From Pelagomonas calceolata (lineage: Eukaryota > Sar > Pelagophyceae > Pelagomonadales > Pelagomonadaceae), in NCBI GenBank assembly GCA_918797485.1, contig CAKKNE010000004.1, forward strand, positions 124,001-188,000: a stretch of 64,000 bases of DNA, in the 5' to 3' direction. The notes under the pieces are model-generated. The model saw only the letters and a list, made by a program, of their open reading frames with translations, was not told where the DNA came from and did no database searches. The translations under genes and the position numbers were made by a program. The number at the start of each line of letters is the position of its first letter. The stretch's first letter is position 1. This document shows, one piece after another, positions 27,135 through 35,653 of this stretch.

Positions 27135-28004
27135 TTAGCGTGATCGTATCGCCTCGTCCGGCAACCCCAGCGGCGGCGGCACCCTCCGTTCCCGCTCGAA
27201 GACCTGGACGATCCACTTTTCGTCGACGGCCGCGTCCGAGTAGTGCGTCGTGAGCGGGTCCGGTTCTTTGGACGCGTGGTGCGACGGGAAGAAGACGCAC
27301 GCGTCGCCCTGCCGCGGCGCCACGGAAATGCCGGCCTGATCAAATACCGTGCGGCCGCCCTCGGGGACGTCGTTGAGGTAGAGGATACACGTCGCCACGC
27401 GCTGGCCACCCTCGTCGGCCCACTCCGCGCCCCGCGTCGCCGAAGCGTCGCCGTGCAAAGCGAATTTTTCACCTTCCTGGTAGCGCGTCAGGACCGGCGC
27501 CTCGAAGTGCGCGGGCGTCGTCTCCATGAGGTCTGCGATTGTTCGCGCCACCTCGCCGCCCAGCGTCGCATCGAGCTGCGCGGCCCCGCTCGTGCGCCTT
27601 CCGGAAGCCGAGGCGTCGGCGAGTTTCAGGGCGAGGTACGCCAGCGCGGCGGCGACGGCCGTCGCGCCAATCAAGGGCGGCAGCGCCGCGGCCAGGAGAT
27701 CATCACCATTCATGAGCGCGCCGACGACCCGTGGCAGCGGCGCCAGCAAAATGAGCGGCGCGAGCAGCGTCAATTTCTCCGGGTCCAATTGCGCGGCCGG
27801 CGCGTTCGACGTCGTCATTTGTGACGCAGCCTCGGACGCGATCAGCGCCTCGCAGGTGGCTCTATCTAATGCGTTCGCGACGCGGTAGATGCGCGGCGTC
27901 TCGGAGAGCGTCTCGAGGCGCGCGTCGGGGCCGGGCCGGAGGGCTCGCGGCGTCGGCGGCGGCGTGAGGGCTGATGCCAGTGCGACGAGGCATAGGTAGC
28001 GCAT
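27135..28004 (-). CDS. prolyl 4-hydroxylase-like 2-oxoglutarate/Fe(II) dioxygenase with internal hydrophobic insert
   Basis: The gene encodes 289 residues. It begins with a signal peptide-like MRYLCLVALASALTPPP. The start of a P4H catalytic domain (RIYRVANALDRATCEALIASEA) is interrupted by about 60 residues containing two hydrophobic stretches (KLTLLAPLILLAPLPRVVGAL; AAALPPLIGATAVAAALAYLALKLA). The domain then resumes with GRRTSGAAQLD ... VLTRYQEGEKFALHGDAS (Fe ligands H and D), RVATCILYLNDVPEGGRTVF, and the distal part TTHYSDAAVDEKWIVQVFER (third Fe ligand H, then the 2-oxoglutarate-binding Lys). Such enzymes hydroxylate prolines in secreted or regulatory proteins. The insert could make the enzyme a hairpin membrane protein. 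A missed intron there is unlikely, because the frame is open and hydrophobic, but it is not excluded. Confidence 0.8.
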   Translation of the reverse strand: MRYLCLVALASALTPPPTPRALRPGPDARLETLSETPRIYRVANALDRATCEALIASEAASQMTTSNAPAAQLDPEKLTLLAPLILLAPLPRVVGALMNGDDLLAAALPPLIGATAVAAALAYLALKLADASASGRRTSGAAQLDATLGGEVARTIADLMETTPAHFEAPVLTRYQEGEKFALHGDASATRGAEWADEGGQRVATCILYLNDVPEGGRTVFDQAGISVAPRQGDACVFFPSHHASKEPDPLTTHYSDAAVDEKWIVQVFERERRVPPPLGLPDEAIRSR

Positions 28005-28332
28005 CGTAGAGGGCTTGCAGCGGCGGCGCTCCAGCTGGCAGCTGCAGTGTGTGAGCTTTGTCTAACAGTCTTGCGCTACGTCGATGGGGATGGCACCAGC
28101 ACTGTTTGCTGTTCTTGGCTGTTCTTGAAACGAATGCCAGGACACAGACAGCTGTTGCGATCCTGAGCAAATCTCACGCAAGTTGATAGCGTGTAACATA
28201 CTAGTAAACGAGGCAGCAGAGCGCTATCTAAGGACATACTGGACCCCAGCGCTCGAGCTGGTGTCGCATTTCACTCATGCGGTGACATAAGAAACCAACT
28301 AAGTGGTGGAAGACCACCACCACCGCCACACC
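28005..28332. other. divergent intergenic region, P4H / split-RRM gene
   Basis: This 328-bp divergent promoter holds a degenerate palindrome copy (28185-28206). On the minus strand a CCCATCGACGTAGC stretch near 28078 weakly resembles the intron core. No ORF. Confidence 0.4.
28185..28206 (+). promoter_or_regulatory. degenerate CTAG palindrome in divergent promoter
   Basis: The copy reads GATAGCG then TGTAACATACTAGTA, with the left arm partly lost. It is 181 bp from the P4H ATG and 127 bp from the ATG at 28333. Confidence 0.45.
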
Positions 28333-30019
28333 ATGGCCTCCACCACCAGCACCCCCAACGCCGCCCCGACGATCATCCCACCATCGTTCCCGATCGAGCT
28401 GCCGAAGTCCGCCACGTCCGCCGTCGGCACGCGCACTCTGAAAATAGAGGGCTTCCCGGGCGGTTTTTTTCGGGACCGGCCGGCGTCCGTCAGGAGCTTC
28501 CTCGCCACAAACTTCGGAACCGTCATCGATATCGAGGTCCAGGAGGAAGCTTTCGAACAACTAGACGTGCAGCCGTCCGTCGACTCCTACCTCACGGTCG
28601 ACTCGTCGCTACAAAAAAGGCCGCCGCCGTCGCCGGTCCGCTCGCCGCCTCGAGACGAGCGGTCCGTCGACTCGCGGGGGTCGGCCGACGCCTTAAGCCT
28701 GTTCGAGCATTCGACGTCGCGCGCGCCCTCGCGGGACGACGGCCTGCCCTCGAAATTCGACTCGCCGCCCCGTCAGGCGTCGCGGGGCTCGCGCGGCGGC
28801 TCGCGGCGGCGCCGCTTCCGGCCGCGCGCCGCGCGGCCCCTGGCGCGCCTCTACGTGCGCTTTGAGAAGCAACGGAGTTTTGAAAGAGCCTTCGAGGCGC
28901 TCGCGGGCGGCGCGATTCTCTTCCGCGACGTCATGGTAGATATAGAATGCGCCTACGACGCGTCGGGCTACTTCACGGAGCGCCGCATCATGGCGAGGCG
29001 CCTCGCGCACGAAAAGAGAGTGAGGCGGGCGACGCTCGACGCGCGGCGGGCCGCCGAGCGCCCCCGGACGCCGCCCAAGGCTGTATGTATGCAGCGTCAT
29101 TTATTCACATAGAGAGGAAAGCGCGGTGACGACAATAAACGAGCGTATGGCCGACGCGGTCATGCGCGGAGGACGACCGAAAAAAGGCGAGTCGCGAGCG
29201 CTTCCCTCGGCTCTGACGATGAGAGATCAATGTTTACCCCGCTCATGTTCGATGGACGCAGGTCGCGAAGCGCCACGACATGGCGCTCTCGGCATTACGA
29301 AGGACCCTGGACGACACGCACGACCAGGCCCGCGGCGCGGCGTCCCTCGACGGCGTGGAGGCCGCACGCCGTCGACGCTATCGCTATCCACGCAGGACGG
29401 CGACGTGCCCTCGGAGAGAAGAGCAATACGCGCGCTCGAGGAGGCCGAGGCTTTATGTAGGCGCATGCGCCGCGCGAAGAGCGCCGACGACGGGGAGCGG
29501 GGCGCGTTGATGCGCGCGACGCGGGCCTGCGAGCGCCTCGTGGAGAAGGTTGAGGCCGCGAAGCTGAGAACCGTCCGACTTAAGGAAAGGAGGCGCCAGT
29601 TCTCGTTACTGTTAGATGTGCAATCACAACTCGACGCATTGGAAAACTGCGGCAAGTTCGCTCAGTTAGTACGAGAACAGGCACCGGATCTGCGAGGCTG
29701 TACCGTACTAGTACCGACGGACGACGCGTTTTTAGGAGATGACGATGCGTTCGAGGATGACTGCTGGGGCGTGCACGTCATCGATGGGCCCTGGAAGATG
29801 GGGGATATGGCCGTTGCCGGCCGTGTTTTAGGACGCCATGTGGATACGAGACATGGTATTAGGACGCGGGTCCAGCCGGACGGGCGCTACGCCGTGTGGT
29901 TGGATACGGATCCCAGTCCGCCTAGGCGAGCTTTGGTATTGGAGATGGACATTAGCTGTCAACATGGGACGGTGCTCCATGTAGTAGATGGGATATTGTA
30001 TCCCGACTTTAAGAGGTAG
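28333..30019 (+). CDS. split RRM-like plus fasciclin (FAS1) domain protein, 3 exons
   Basis: Exons 28333-29082, 29262-29354 and 29396-30019 join in phase 0 to give 488 residues. The first intron starts GTATGT and ends GACGCAG; the second is only 41 nt, with borders GTGGAG and ACGCAG. The N-terminal half looks like an RNA-recognition motif cut by a long Ser/Arg/Pro-rich insert: TRTLKIEGFPGGFFRDRPASVRSFLATNFGTVIDIEV, then about 110 disordered residues, then LARLYVRFEKQRSFERAFEALAGGAILFRDVMVDIECA. The C-terminal half has FAS1 features: LRGCTVLVPTDDAFLGDD, MAVAGRVLGRHVDTRHG and TVLHVVDGILYPDF. FAS1 is usually an extracellular adhesion fold, so its pairing with an RRM-like part and no signal peptide is odd. 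Its stop is 8 bp from the Myb gene's stop. Confidence 0.6.
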
Positions 30020-30027
30020 TATTTTTA

Positions 30028-30963
30028 CTAGATGAGGGGCATTTTTTGGACCGCCGGCGACGAGTAGGCCGAGCCGCCGCCCCCGAAGTCAAACACGGGC
30101 GAGAAGTCGACCTTGCCCCCCGCTCGGGAGGTTGGCGTCGCCAGACCCGCCGACGCGATGTCTCGTAACGGAGACGTCGCGAAGACCAGCGCGTCGAAGC
30201 CGCCCGGTGAAGAATGCGCCGTCGCCGCCACCGCCAACGACGAGAGGGGACTAGCGGGCACCTGGCGCTCCTTGGATCGTTTCTCCGCCGCGCGCCGCAT
30301 CTCGGCCTTGGTCATGACGATGGGTCTCCTGGTCTCGCGCTTCCTTTTTCCTCGTTGTTTGGGCGGCGCCCGGGCGATGGGCTCCGCGTAGGCATTTGCT
30401 GCCGTCAACATGGCTAAAGGATCCGTCGGAGAAACTGAAACTTGCCTCGCCACCGGTTGCCGCTTCACGGGCTGGATGCCCGTGTAGTTCGCGCGACAAG
30501 CTTCCAAACATCCTTCGACGTCGTCGTGCAAATCGAACCGTTGATCGTCGCCCGGATGGCCCGAGTATCCGCGAGAAGACAAATACTTCTGGACCTTGCG
30601 CTTCATCGACGAGTTCCAGTGGTTCTTGATGGCATTATCTGTCCTTCCTGGGAGTTTCGACGCGATCTCGGCCCACTTGTTGCCCACGCGCGCGTGTTCC
30701 ACGAGGATAGTGCGATCTTCATCCTCCGTCCAGGGCTCCTTCGAGATGGCCGGGTTGAGGTGGTTGTGCCACCGCTCCCGACACTGCTTGCCGATTCGAC
30801 CCGGTAGATGCGCGGCGATGGTAGACCACTTCTTCGCTCCGAGTTTAGAAACTAATTCAATCACACGGGCATCCTCGTCGGGCTGCCAGGCGCCTTTCAC
30901 GGGGTTCGGGTCCCTGCTATGCGAGTAGTGCGGGTGCGTGCCGGCGTTGCGGCGCGTGGACAT
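30028..30963 (-). CDS. R2R3-Myb transcription factor
   Basis: The gene encodes 311 residues. Two Myb repeats follow a short N-terminus: repeat 1 [21 protein letters not shown] ... [15 protein letters not shown] with three regularly spaced Trp, and repeat 2 [22 protein letters not shown] ... [16 protein letters not shown]. They match R2 and R3 of c-Myb. The DNA-recognition helices ([22 protein letters not shown]) are intact, so binding to an AACNG-type site is expected. The rest is disordered, with a basic stretch ([13 protein letters not shown]) that could be a nuclear signal and several SP/TP sites. The start is the ATG at 30963. Confidence 0.92.
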   Translation of the reverse strand: MSTRRNAGTHPHYSHSRDPNPVKGAWQPDEDARVIELVSKLGAKKWSTIAAHLPGRIGKQCRERWHNHLNPAISKEPWTEDEDRTILVEHARVGNKWAEIASKLPGRTDNAIKNHWNSSMKRKVQKYLSSRGYSGHPGDDQRFDLHDDVEGCLEACRANYTGIQPVKRQPVARQVSVSPTDPLAMLTAANAYAEPIARAPPKQRGKRKRETRRPIVMTKAEMRRAAEKRSKERQVPASPLSSLAVAATAHSSPGGFDALVFATSPLRDIASAGLATPTSRAGGKVDFSPVFDFGGGGSAYSSPAVQKMPLI

Positions 30964-31505
30964 CTTTGGTCGTAGTGCGCGGCGGCGGCTTGTCTTTGGT
31001 GTTGCGGGAGTTCAATGAGGCCCTCGGTGGCCCGTTTGAGGGCCCCGGCGCCTGTAATTGCCAATTAGCGGCGGCTGGCGCGAGAGGCCTTTTATTCAAG
31101 CGTGGGCTAGCGTGCGGAGGAGCGCAGCTCACAGTGGCTTGGCAACAGATAGGGCTGTCGACGAGGCGCTCAGCTCTCCTTGATAGTGTCTCGGTGTGGG
31201 CATACCCCGGCTAAACAACACCTCGTAAGTCAAATTTAAGCAGTTTTGTCCGCCGGAGACGATTTAGCCATTTTAGGCCTCCGCGCGGCAGGAGTCGCGG
31301 CATTGATGCTGGAGTCGACAGCCGCAAGCCTGCGCCGATTCGGGCCTGACAGAAAACCCGACAGTCCAGCTCCAAAAAGTGCCGCTGTGAGTTGCCGCAA
31401 ACGCGCCGAGGCAGCGATTCCCACGGCCAGACGGTCGTAGACCTGCTCTCCAACGGAACGCCGAGACGCCATCGACGCGTGCGCGCGCCGGGGCAGCCCA
31501 ACACC
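30964..31505. other. divergent intergenic region, Myb / unknown membrane protein
   Basis: This 542-bp divergent gap has only half a palindrome (GGCTAGCGTGCGG near 31106, no right arm). Just before the next ATG, GACGCCATCGACGCGTG followed by GGGGCAG (31464-31497) looks like the 3' end of a 5' UTR intron. Nothing else was recognised. Confidence 0.4.
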
Positions 31506-32582
31506 ATGAGCGCCCACCAGCGCCAACCGAGGCACACGCCCCACGACGACGACGACGACGAGGAGCACACTTTGCTCCCCGCCCGCGATGGAGACACGGA
31601 CGACGACATCGACGACCTGATGAAGCAGCTGCCCGACGATACGATACGGGGCGCGCTCGTCGACGCCGGCGCCACCAAGCTCTTGGTACCAATGTTAATA
31701 GCGGCCTACGCGGTCTGGTACGCGGGCGTGCGCCACCCGAAGTACCACAAACCTCGAACACCCTTGCACCACTTCCCTCCCCAGAGAATAGTTCATCATG
31801 CGGACCACCAGCACGAGTTGCGAAGGAGGTGGCTCAAGGCGACGCACGCCATCGACCTTACTGGAGAGGGTTTCGGGTACACCGACGCCGCGTCCATCAC
31901 GAACGCCATTCTCGAGCACCGTCGAAGTCTGTCGCCGGCGGACGTAGAGGTTTTTTATAATGAAGGGCGATCAGGGAGAAGGCTGAGCGAGGAGAATATT
32001 ACGTGCGTCTTCGGCCATGGCCATCGAGCGCCGCCCGACGGCCACCTGCGCCTCCCTCGAAGCTTCTACGAAAGTGCCAGCTTTGGCATCGCGATGCACC
32101 ATGATTTGGACAACACCCACGACATCTTGAGCGAGCGCGGCGATCTAAGTGAGCTGGAGGCGGCCCTCAAGAACGCGTCGATGTCCCCACAACCCAGTCG
32201 TGTGTTACCCTGGCGCGCTTTACTGGCTGACTCTGATGACGACGTCGCGGAAGGCTGGGTCGCCCAATACGATTTGAGGGATTTAGAAACGTGGCGCGCG
32301 GAGCGGAGAGGTAGAATGGCGTCCCTTGAAGCCCCATTGCGCGCGGAGAACGCCGGTGCGGTAGATGAATTGTGGATGGAGGCCGAGCGCCAAATAGAAA
32401 AAATAGTGAGGCGCTTCGGGCTGCTCATGTACGTGTCCTGGACGCCCCACGTCTGGGGCCGGGCCCGGCCCGGCGACGTCGTCATGGATGATCTTACGCA
32501 CGTCCACGTTTTACAAAAGACCGTGCCGGCGCGGTCGGGCTACCAGCACCTGCGGGACCATGCCGTCGTCTGGGCCATGTAA
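31506..32582 (+). CDS. unrecognised single-span membrane protein, 358 aa
   Basis: The start is the ATG of MSAHQRQPRHTPHDD, just after a probable 5' UTR intron end. An acidic, His-rich N-terminus (DDDDDEEHTLLPARDGDTDDDIDDLMKQL) is followed by one hydrophobic segment (KLLVPMLIAAYAVWYAGV) and about 280 residues with no family I recognise. Noted segments are LEHRRSLSPADVEVFYNEGRSGRR, SFGIAMHHDLDNTHDIL, VLPWRALLADSDDDVAEGWVAQYDL and FGLLMYVSWTPHVW. The even amino-acid composition and intact length support a real gene. The HAID stretch near 31848 resembles the intron core but fits the coding frame. No function is proposed. Confidence 0.65.
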   Translation: MSAHQRQPRHTPHDDDDDEEHTLLPARDGDTDDDIDDLMKQLPDDTIRGALVDAGATKLLVPMLIAAYAVWYAGVRHPKYHKPRTPLHHFPPQRIVHHADHQHELRRRWLKATHAIDLTGEGFGYTDAASITNAILEHRRSLSPADVEVFYNEGRSGRRLSEENITCVFGHGHRAPPDGHLRLPRSFYESASFGIAMHHDLDNTHDILSERGDLSELEAALKNASMSPQPSRVLPWRALLADSDDDVAEGWVAQYDLRDLETWRAERRGRMASLEAPLRAENAGAVDELWMEAERQIEKIVRRFGLLMYVSWTPHVWGRARPGDVVMDDLTHVHVLQKTVPARSGYQHLRDHAVVWAM

Positions 32583-32910
32583 GGAGGGGTCTTGTTTATT
32601 TTTTTTCGGGCTGAGTGGCGGCGCGGTGCTCGCGACATGGCCCGACCCCCATAATTTGGTCTCGAGCGTCGTGTGACCACTACGAAGAGGTCTCCATGCG
32701 TGCATCCACCGGTTCACACGTCGAGCGCCCAAAACCCGAGCAAGGCTCTCCTGATGGCTGCTCCGCCTTCGCGCTCCGCAAGACGGATAAAAACGACACC
32801 GAGATTGGCAGCCGTGCCAGCGGCGGCACCGATAGCAGTCGTCAAGAGCGCGGCCCAAGTAGTTGTGAGGCTGCCCGCGCAAGACACGCATCACAATACG
32901 CGTTGCCAGC
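32583..32910. other. gap upstream of the bestrophin-like gene
   Basis: This 328-bp gap lies between two plus-strand genes. No palindrome, repeat or credible ORF was seen. Confidence 0.35.
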
Positions 32911-34357
32911 ATGGCGGCGGCGGCCTCTGATGACGTCGCACTCGCCGTAGACGCGCCGCGGCAGTGCGTGACGCCGGCGGCGGCCGCACCACAACCAGAG
33001 GCTGCTTTTGACAACAGCTTCTTCACGGCCGGCTGCGAGAAGGTGAGGGAGCGAAACGCGCACAAGTCGACCTTCGGGCTGCGCCAGTTGATGTACGCGC
33101 CCGACGACCGCCACGACGTCGCTGTATTAAATATTGCGGACCTCGAGCGCCTCGACGAGCGGCGGGATAGAATAAGACACCGCGGCATCGAGCGGCGCTG
33201 CACCTGGTGGTGCACGCTGCAGGGCACGGTCGTGACGGACGTGCTGCGGTCGCCCTTCTTCTTCGCGTCCTTCGGCGTCTACGCCGCGACGCTGTGGGTC
33301 TTCGACAAGCCGGAGAAGGAGCACAACGGTTTATATGCCACGGTGCTGACGGTGCTCGGCGCGTTCCTCTCGTTCGCGTCGATCTTCCTCAACAGCGAAA
33401 CATATCAAAGATTTCGAGCATCTTATCTCGCGTCGGTGAAATGCCAGGGGTGCATATTCAACGCGACGACCTGCGCCCGGGCGTCGATGCGAGACGTCGC
33501 CGCGCGGACCGTGTCGCGGTTTATATGCGGCGCGTACATTATGGCGTTCGCCGGGTTGAGGGACTCGCACTACGACGCCGACGAGGTGCTCCACCCCTTC
33601 CTGCAGAAGTACGGCTTGCTCACGGAGGAGGAGTGGGAGGCGCTGCGGAAGCGGGGAGGCTTCGCGGGCACGGGCGATAGGTACCGGGAGCTCATCTCCT
33701 GGACTTTGAAAGTAGTAAACGAGGAGCGCGACGCGGGCCGGTGCCACGGGAACGACGCGTGGCGGTTGTGTTCTGATATATTGATGCTGCGGGGCAAGCT
33801 GGCCGTCGGTTATGATTTGTTGGGGCAGCCTGTGCCGTTCGTGTACGTGCACCTCGTGCGTCTGCTTACGATCTGCTACCTACCCGTCTTCGCGTTCGTC
33901 CTGGCCCGCCTCGGCTCGCGCACGCCTGTGTGGAAATCAAAAACTTTACGGCGCGTTCGTCCTGAATCGCCGCGTCGACCTCCACGCCAACGATGCATGC
34001 ACCCGTCGCACTGGTTGATTTCCACACAGGCGCACGCCCGAGGCGATCGGCCTGGCCTGCGTCGCCATCGTCATCGCATGCCTGTTCTTCTTGGGCATCA
34101 ACACGGTCTCCACCAAACTGGCGGACCCGTACGGGCACGACCTGGACGATTTGCGCATCCTGTCGCATTGCAAGCTGATGCCCGGTCCTTCCACGGCGTC
34201 CATGACAGATTCCATGACGTCGCCGCCGCGAGTACTCTGCACCACGCGCACGCCATCGACGCGCGACTCCCGCGCAGGCGCGTGCAAGTCGATCCTCACG
34301 GCCGAGCTCCCCGCCGGCACGCGCGCGAGCCTCCGGGTCGACCGCCGTGACACCTAA
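32911..34357 (+). CDS. bestrophin-like anion channel protein, 3 exons
   Basis: The proposed exons are 32911-33917, 34030-34184 and 34278-34357 (413 residues, phases consistent). The bestrophin pattern is an N-terminal membrane pair (VTDVLRSPFFFASFGVYAATLWVF; GLYATVLTVLGAFLSFASIFLNSETYQRFRASYLA), DVAARTVSRFICGAYIMAFAGLRD, GDRYRELISWTLKVVNEERD, VPFVYVHLVRLLTICYLPVFAFVLARL, and after the first intron IGLACVAIVIACLFFLGINTVSTKLADPYGHDLDDL. Bestrophins conduct chloride or bicarbonate; in algae some serve the carbon-concentrating mechanism in thylakoids, but no plastid leader is obvious here. The first intron is an introner (33926-34029) with an exact 8-bp duplication; the borders are either GC-AG using the duplicated octamer or GT-AG starting inside the terminus with four extra codons. 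The second intron ends after the GCCATCGACGCG core, and its donor is uncertain. Confidence 0.75.
33926..34029. mobile_element. internally shortened introner with perfect 8-bp target duplication, 104 bp
   Basis: The termini CTGTGTGGAAATCAAAAACT and GGTTGATTTCCACACAG enclose only the outer parts of the longer elements (TTTACGGCGCGTTCGTCC..., CTCCACGCCA). The flanks are GCGCACGC on both sides (33918-33925 and 34030-34037). Removing 112 bp restores the bestrophin-like frame. Here the element lies in the sense direction, unlike the other copies. Confidence 0.9.
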
Positions 34358-34377
34358 CTTTCTCCTAATCTTACCCC

Positions 34378-35168
34378 CTAGAGCAGCGACATGGAAGTCA
34401 TGCTCATCGACTGGACCTCGTCCGCAAAGAGGTCCTCCGTGATTTCTTCAATGATCGCGTCCATGGACAGCGTCTGGTTGACGACGGCCGTGCAGATGAT
34501 CTGTGTGGAACGGACGCCGTCGCGAGGCGAGTAGACTCTCACGCGGCAGGGCGTCGAGGCGGCGCGGCATCGCGACGACGCCGTCGACGCAACTCAAAGT
34601 TCGGAAACAGACGCTGAGTCAGCACCTTCTGCACGCCGAAGGCGACGTCGACGAGTTTGAGGCCCTCGGACCATTTCAAGCCGTCCTTGACGACGGTCTT
34701 CTTGATTTTGGCATAGAGAGCTTTTAAGTCTTGATCAGCCTCCCACGGCTTAATTTCCAAATTGCAGAGCGACCGCTGGTTCGCCTCCTTCTTCGCGAGT
34801 TTCGCCATGGCCTTGGCTTTGGCCTCCTCGAGCTCCTTCGCTGCGGCGGCCTTCTCTTCCTCGGTTTGTTCTTCATCCTCACCCCAGAAGTCGTCGTCCT
34901 CCTCCTCCTCGGCGGCCGGCGCGGGCGCGGGCTTCGCCGGCGCGGCCTTCTTCGGCGCGGCGGCGGGCGCCGCGGCCTTTTTTTCGGCCTTGGCTTTCGC
35001 CTTGGCCTCCTTCTTGGCGGCCTTCTTGCTCTGGCCGGGTGCCGGCTGCACGGCCGGCGTTGACTTCGCCGCGCCGTTGGGCGCGGACGGCGCACCACCG
35101 CCCAGCATGATGGCATAGCTGAGCGCCACGCCTAGCTCGTCTTTCTCGATGCCGCCCGGTAATTCCAT
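34378..35168 (-). CDS. elongation factor eEF1B (nucleotide exchange subunit), 2 exons
   Basis: Exon 1 (35168-34626) and exon 2 (34500-34378) join in phase 0 to about 221 residues. The C-terminal guanine-nucleotide exchange domain of eEF1B is clear: RSLCNLEIKPWEADQDLKALYAKIKKTVVKDGLKWSEGLKLVDVAFGVQK, then across the splice IICTAVVNQTLSMDAIIEEITEDLFADEVQSMSM. The middle is a Lys/Ala/Pro-rich linker followed by the acidic EEEEDDDFWGEDEE segment that precedes the GEF domain in the family. It recharges eEF1A with GTP during translation. The N-terminal GST-like domain is missing or reduced. The 125-nt intron (34501-34625) ends TTCCACACAG, like an introner terminus. It is convergent with the bestrophin-like gene by 20 bp. 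Confidence 0.9.
34501..34625. mobile_element. possible eroded introner forming the eEF1B intron
   Basis: The acceptor end is CGTTCCACACAG on the sense strand, matching the last bases of the introner terminus, and the interior holds GCGTCGACGGCGT, the reverse of the common core. The other terminus (GTGCTGACTC) no longer matches. This may be a decayed element or convergence on a favoured acceptor. Confidence 0.35.
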
Positions 35169-35653
35169 TGCTGCAGTTGTTGCGACGATGAATTCGAACG
35201 TAGACTGCAAGTCGTGCAGTAATGAGCGAGTTTAGGTGGATATTATCACACGCAGCCCCGGGGCCTCGCCAGCCTCGATCGACAGTTTGGCGTGCATTCG
35301 ACACCACTCGTCGCAGGCGTGATCAGAGGGGGTAGTCGGCACGAAAACGCGTGCGTTCGGTACGCGTCCAAAAAACCCGGGCTCTTTGAGAGCAAAAACT
35401 TAAACTTGCTTTGGAACGGCGCTCAAACGCGTCACCTACGACCTCACGTCACACACCCGCGTCCGCCGCAGCACCTTCACAACACGCGCTGCGCCCTGCG
35501 CGAAGAGCGCGCCAGCTGAGAGCCTGTGTGGACCGCTGCAGTTCAAAAACCGCGGGCACCCCAGAAACTGTGAGCGACGCGCCCGCCCACGCGCCGCGGC
35601 CAACACACGCGCTCACGCAAAACCGCAGCGCGCGCAGGCACACAAACGAAACC
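35169..35653. other. divergent intergenic region, eEF1B / acidic repeat protein
   Basis: This 485-bp divergent gap has no palindrome copy and no other recognised element. Frames open through it are low-complexity mirror frames. Confidence 0.4.

Noticed and set aside
31104-31118. left half of the palindrome (GGCTAGCGTGCGG) upstream of the gene at 31506
   Set aside because: No right arm follows; kept only as a possible decayed site.
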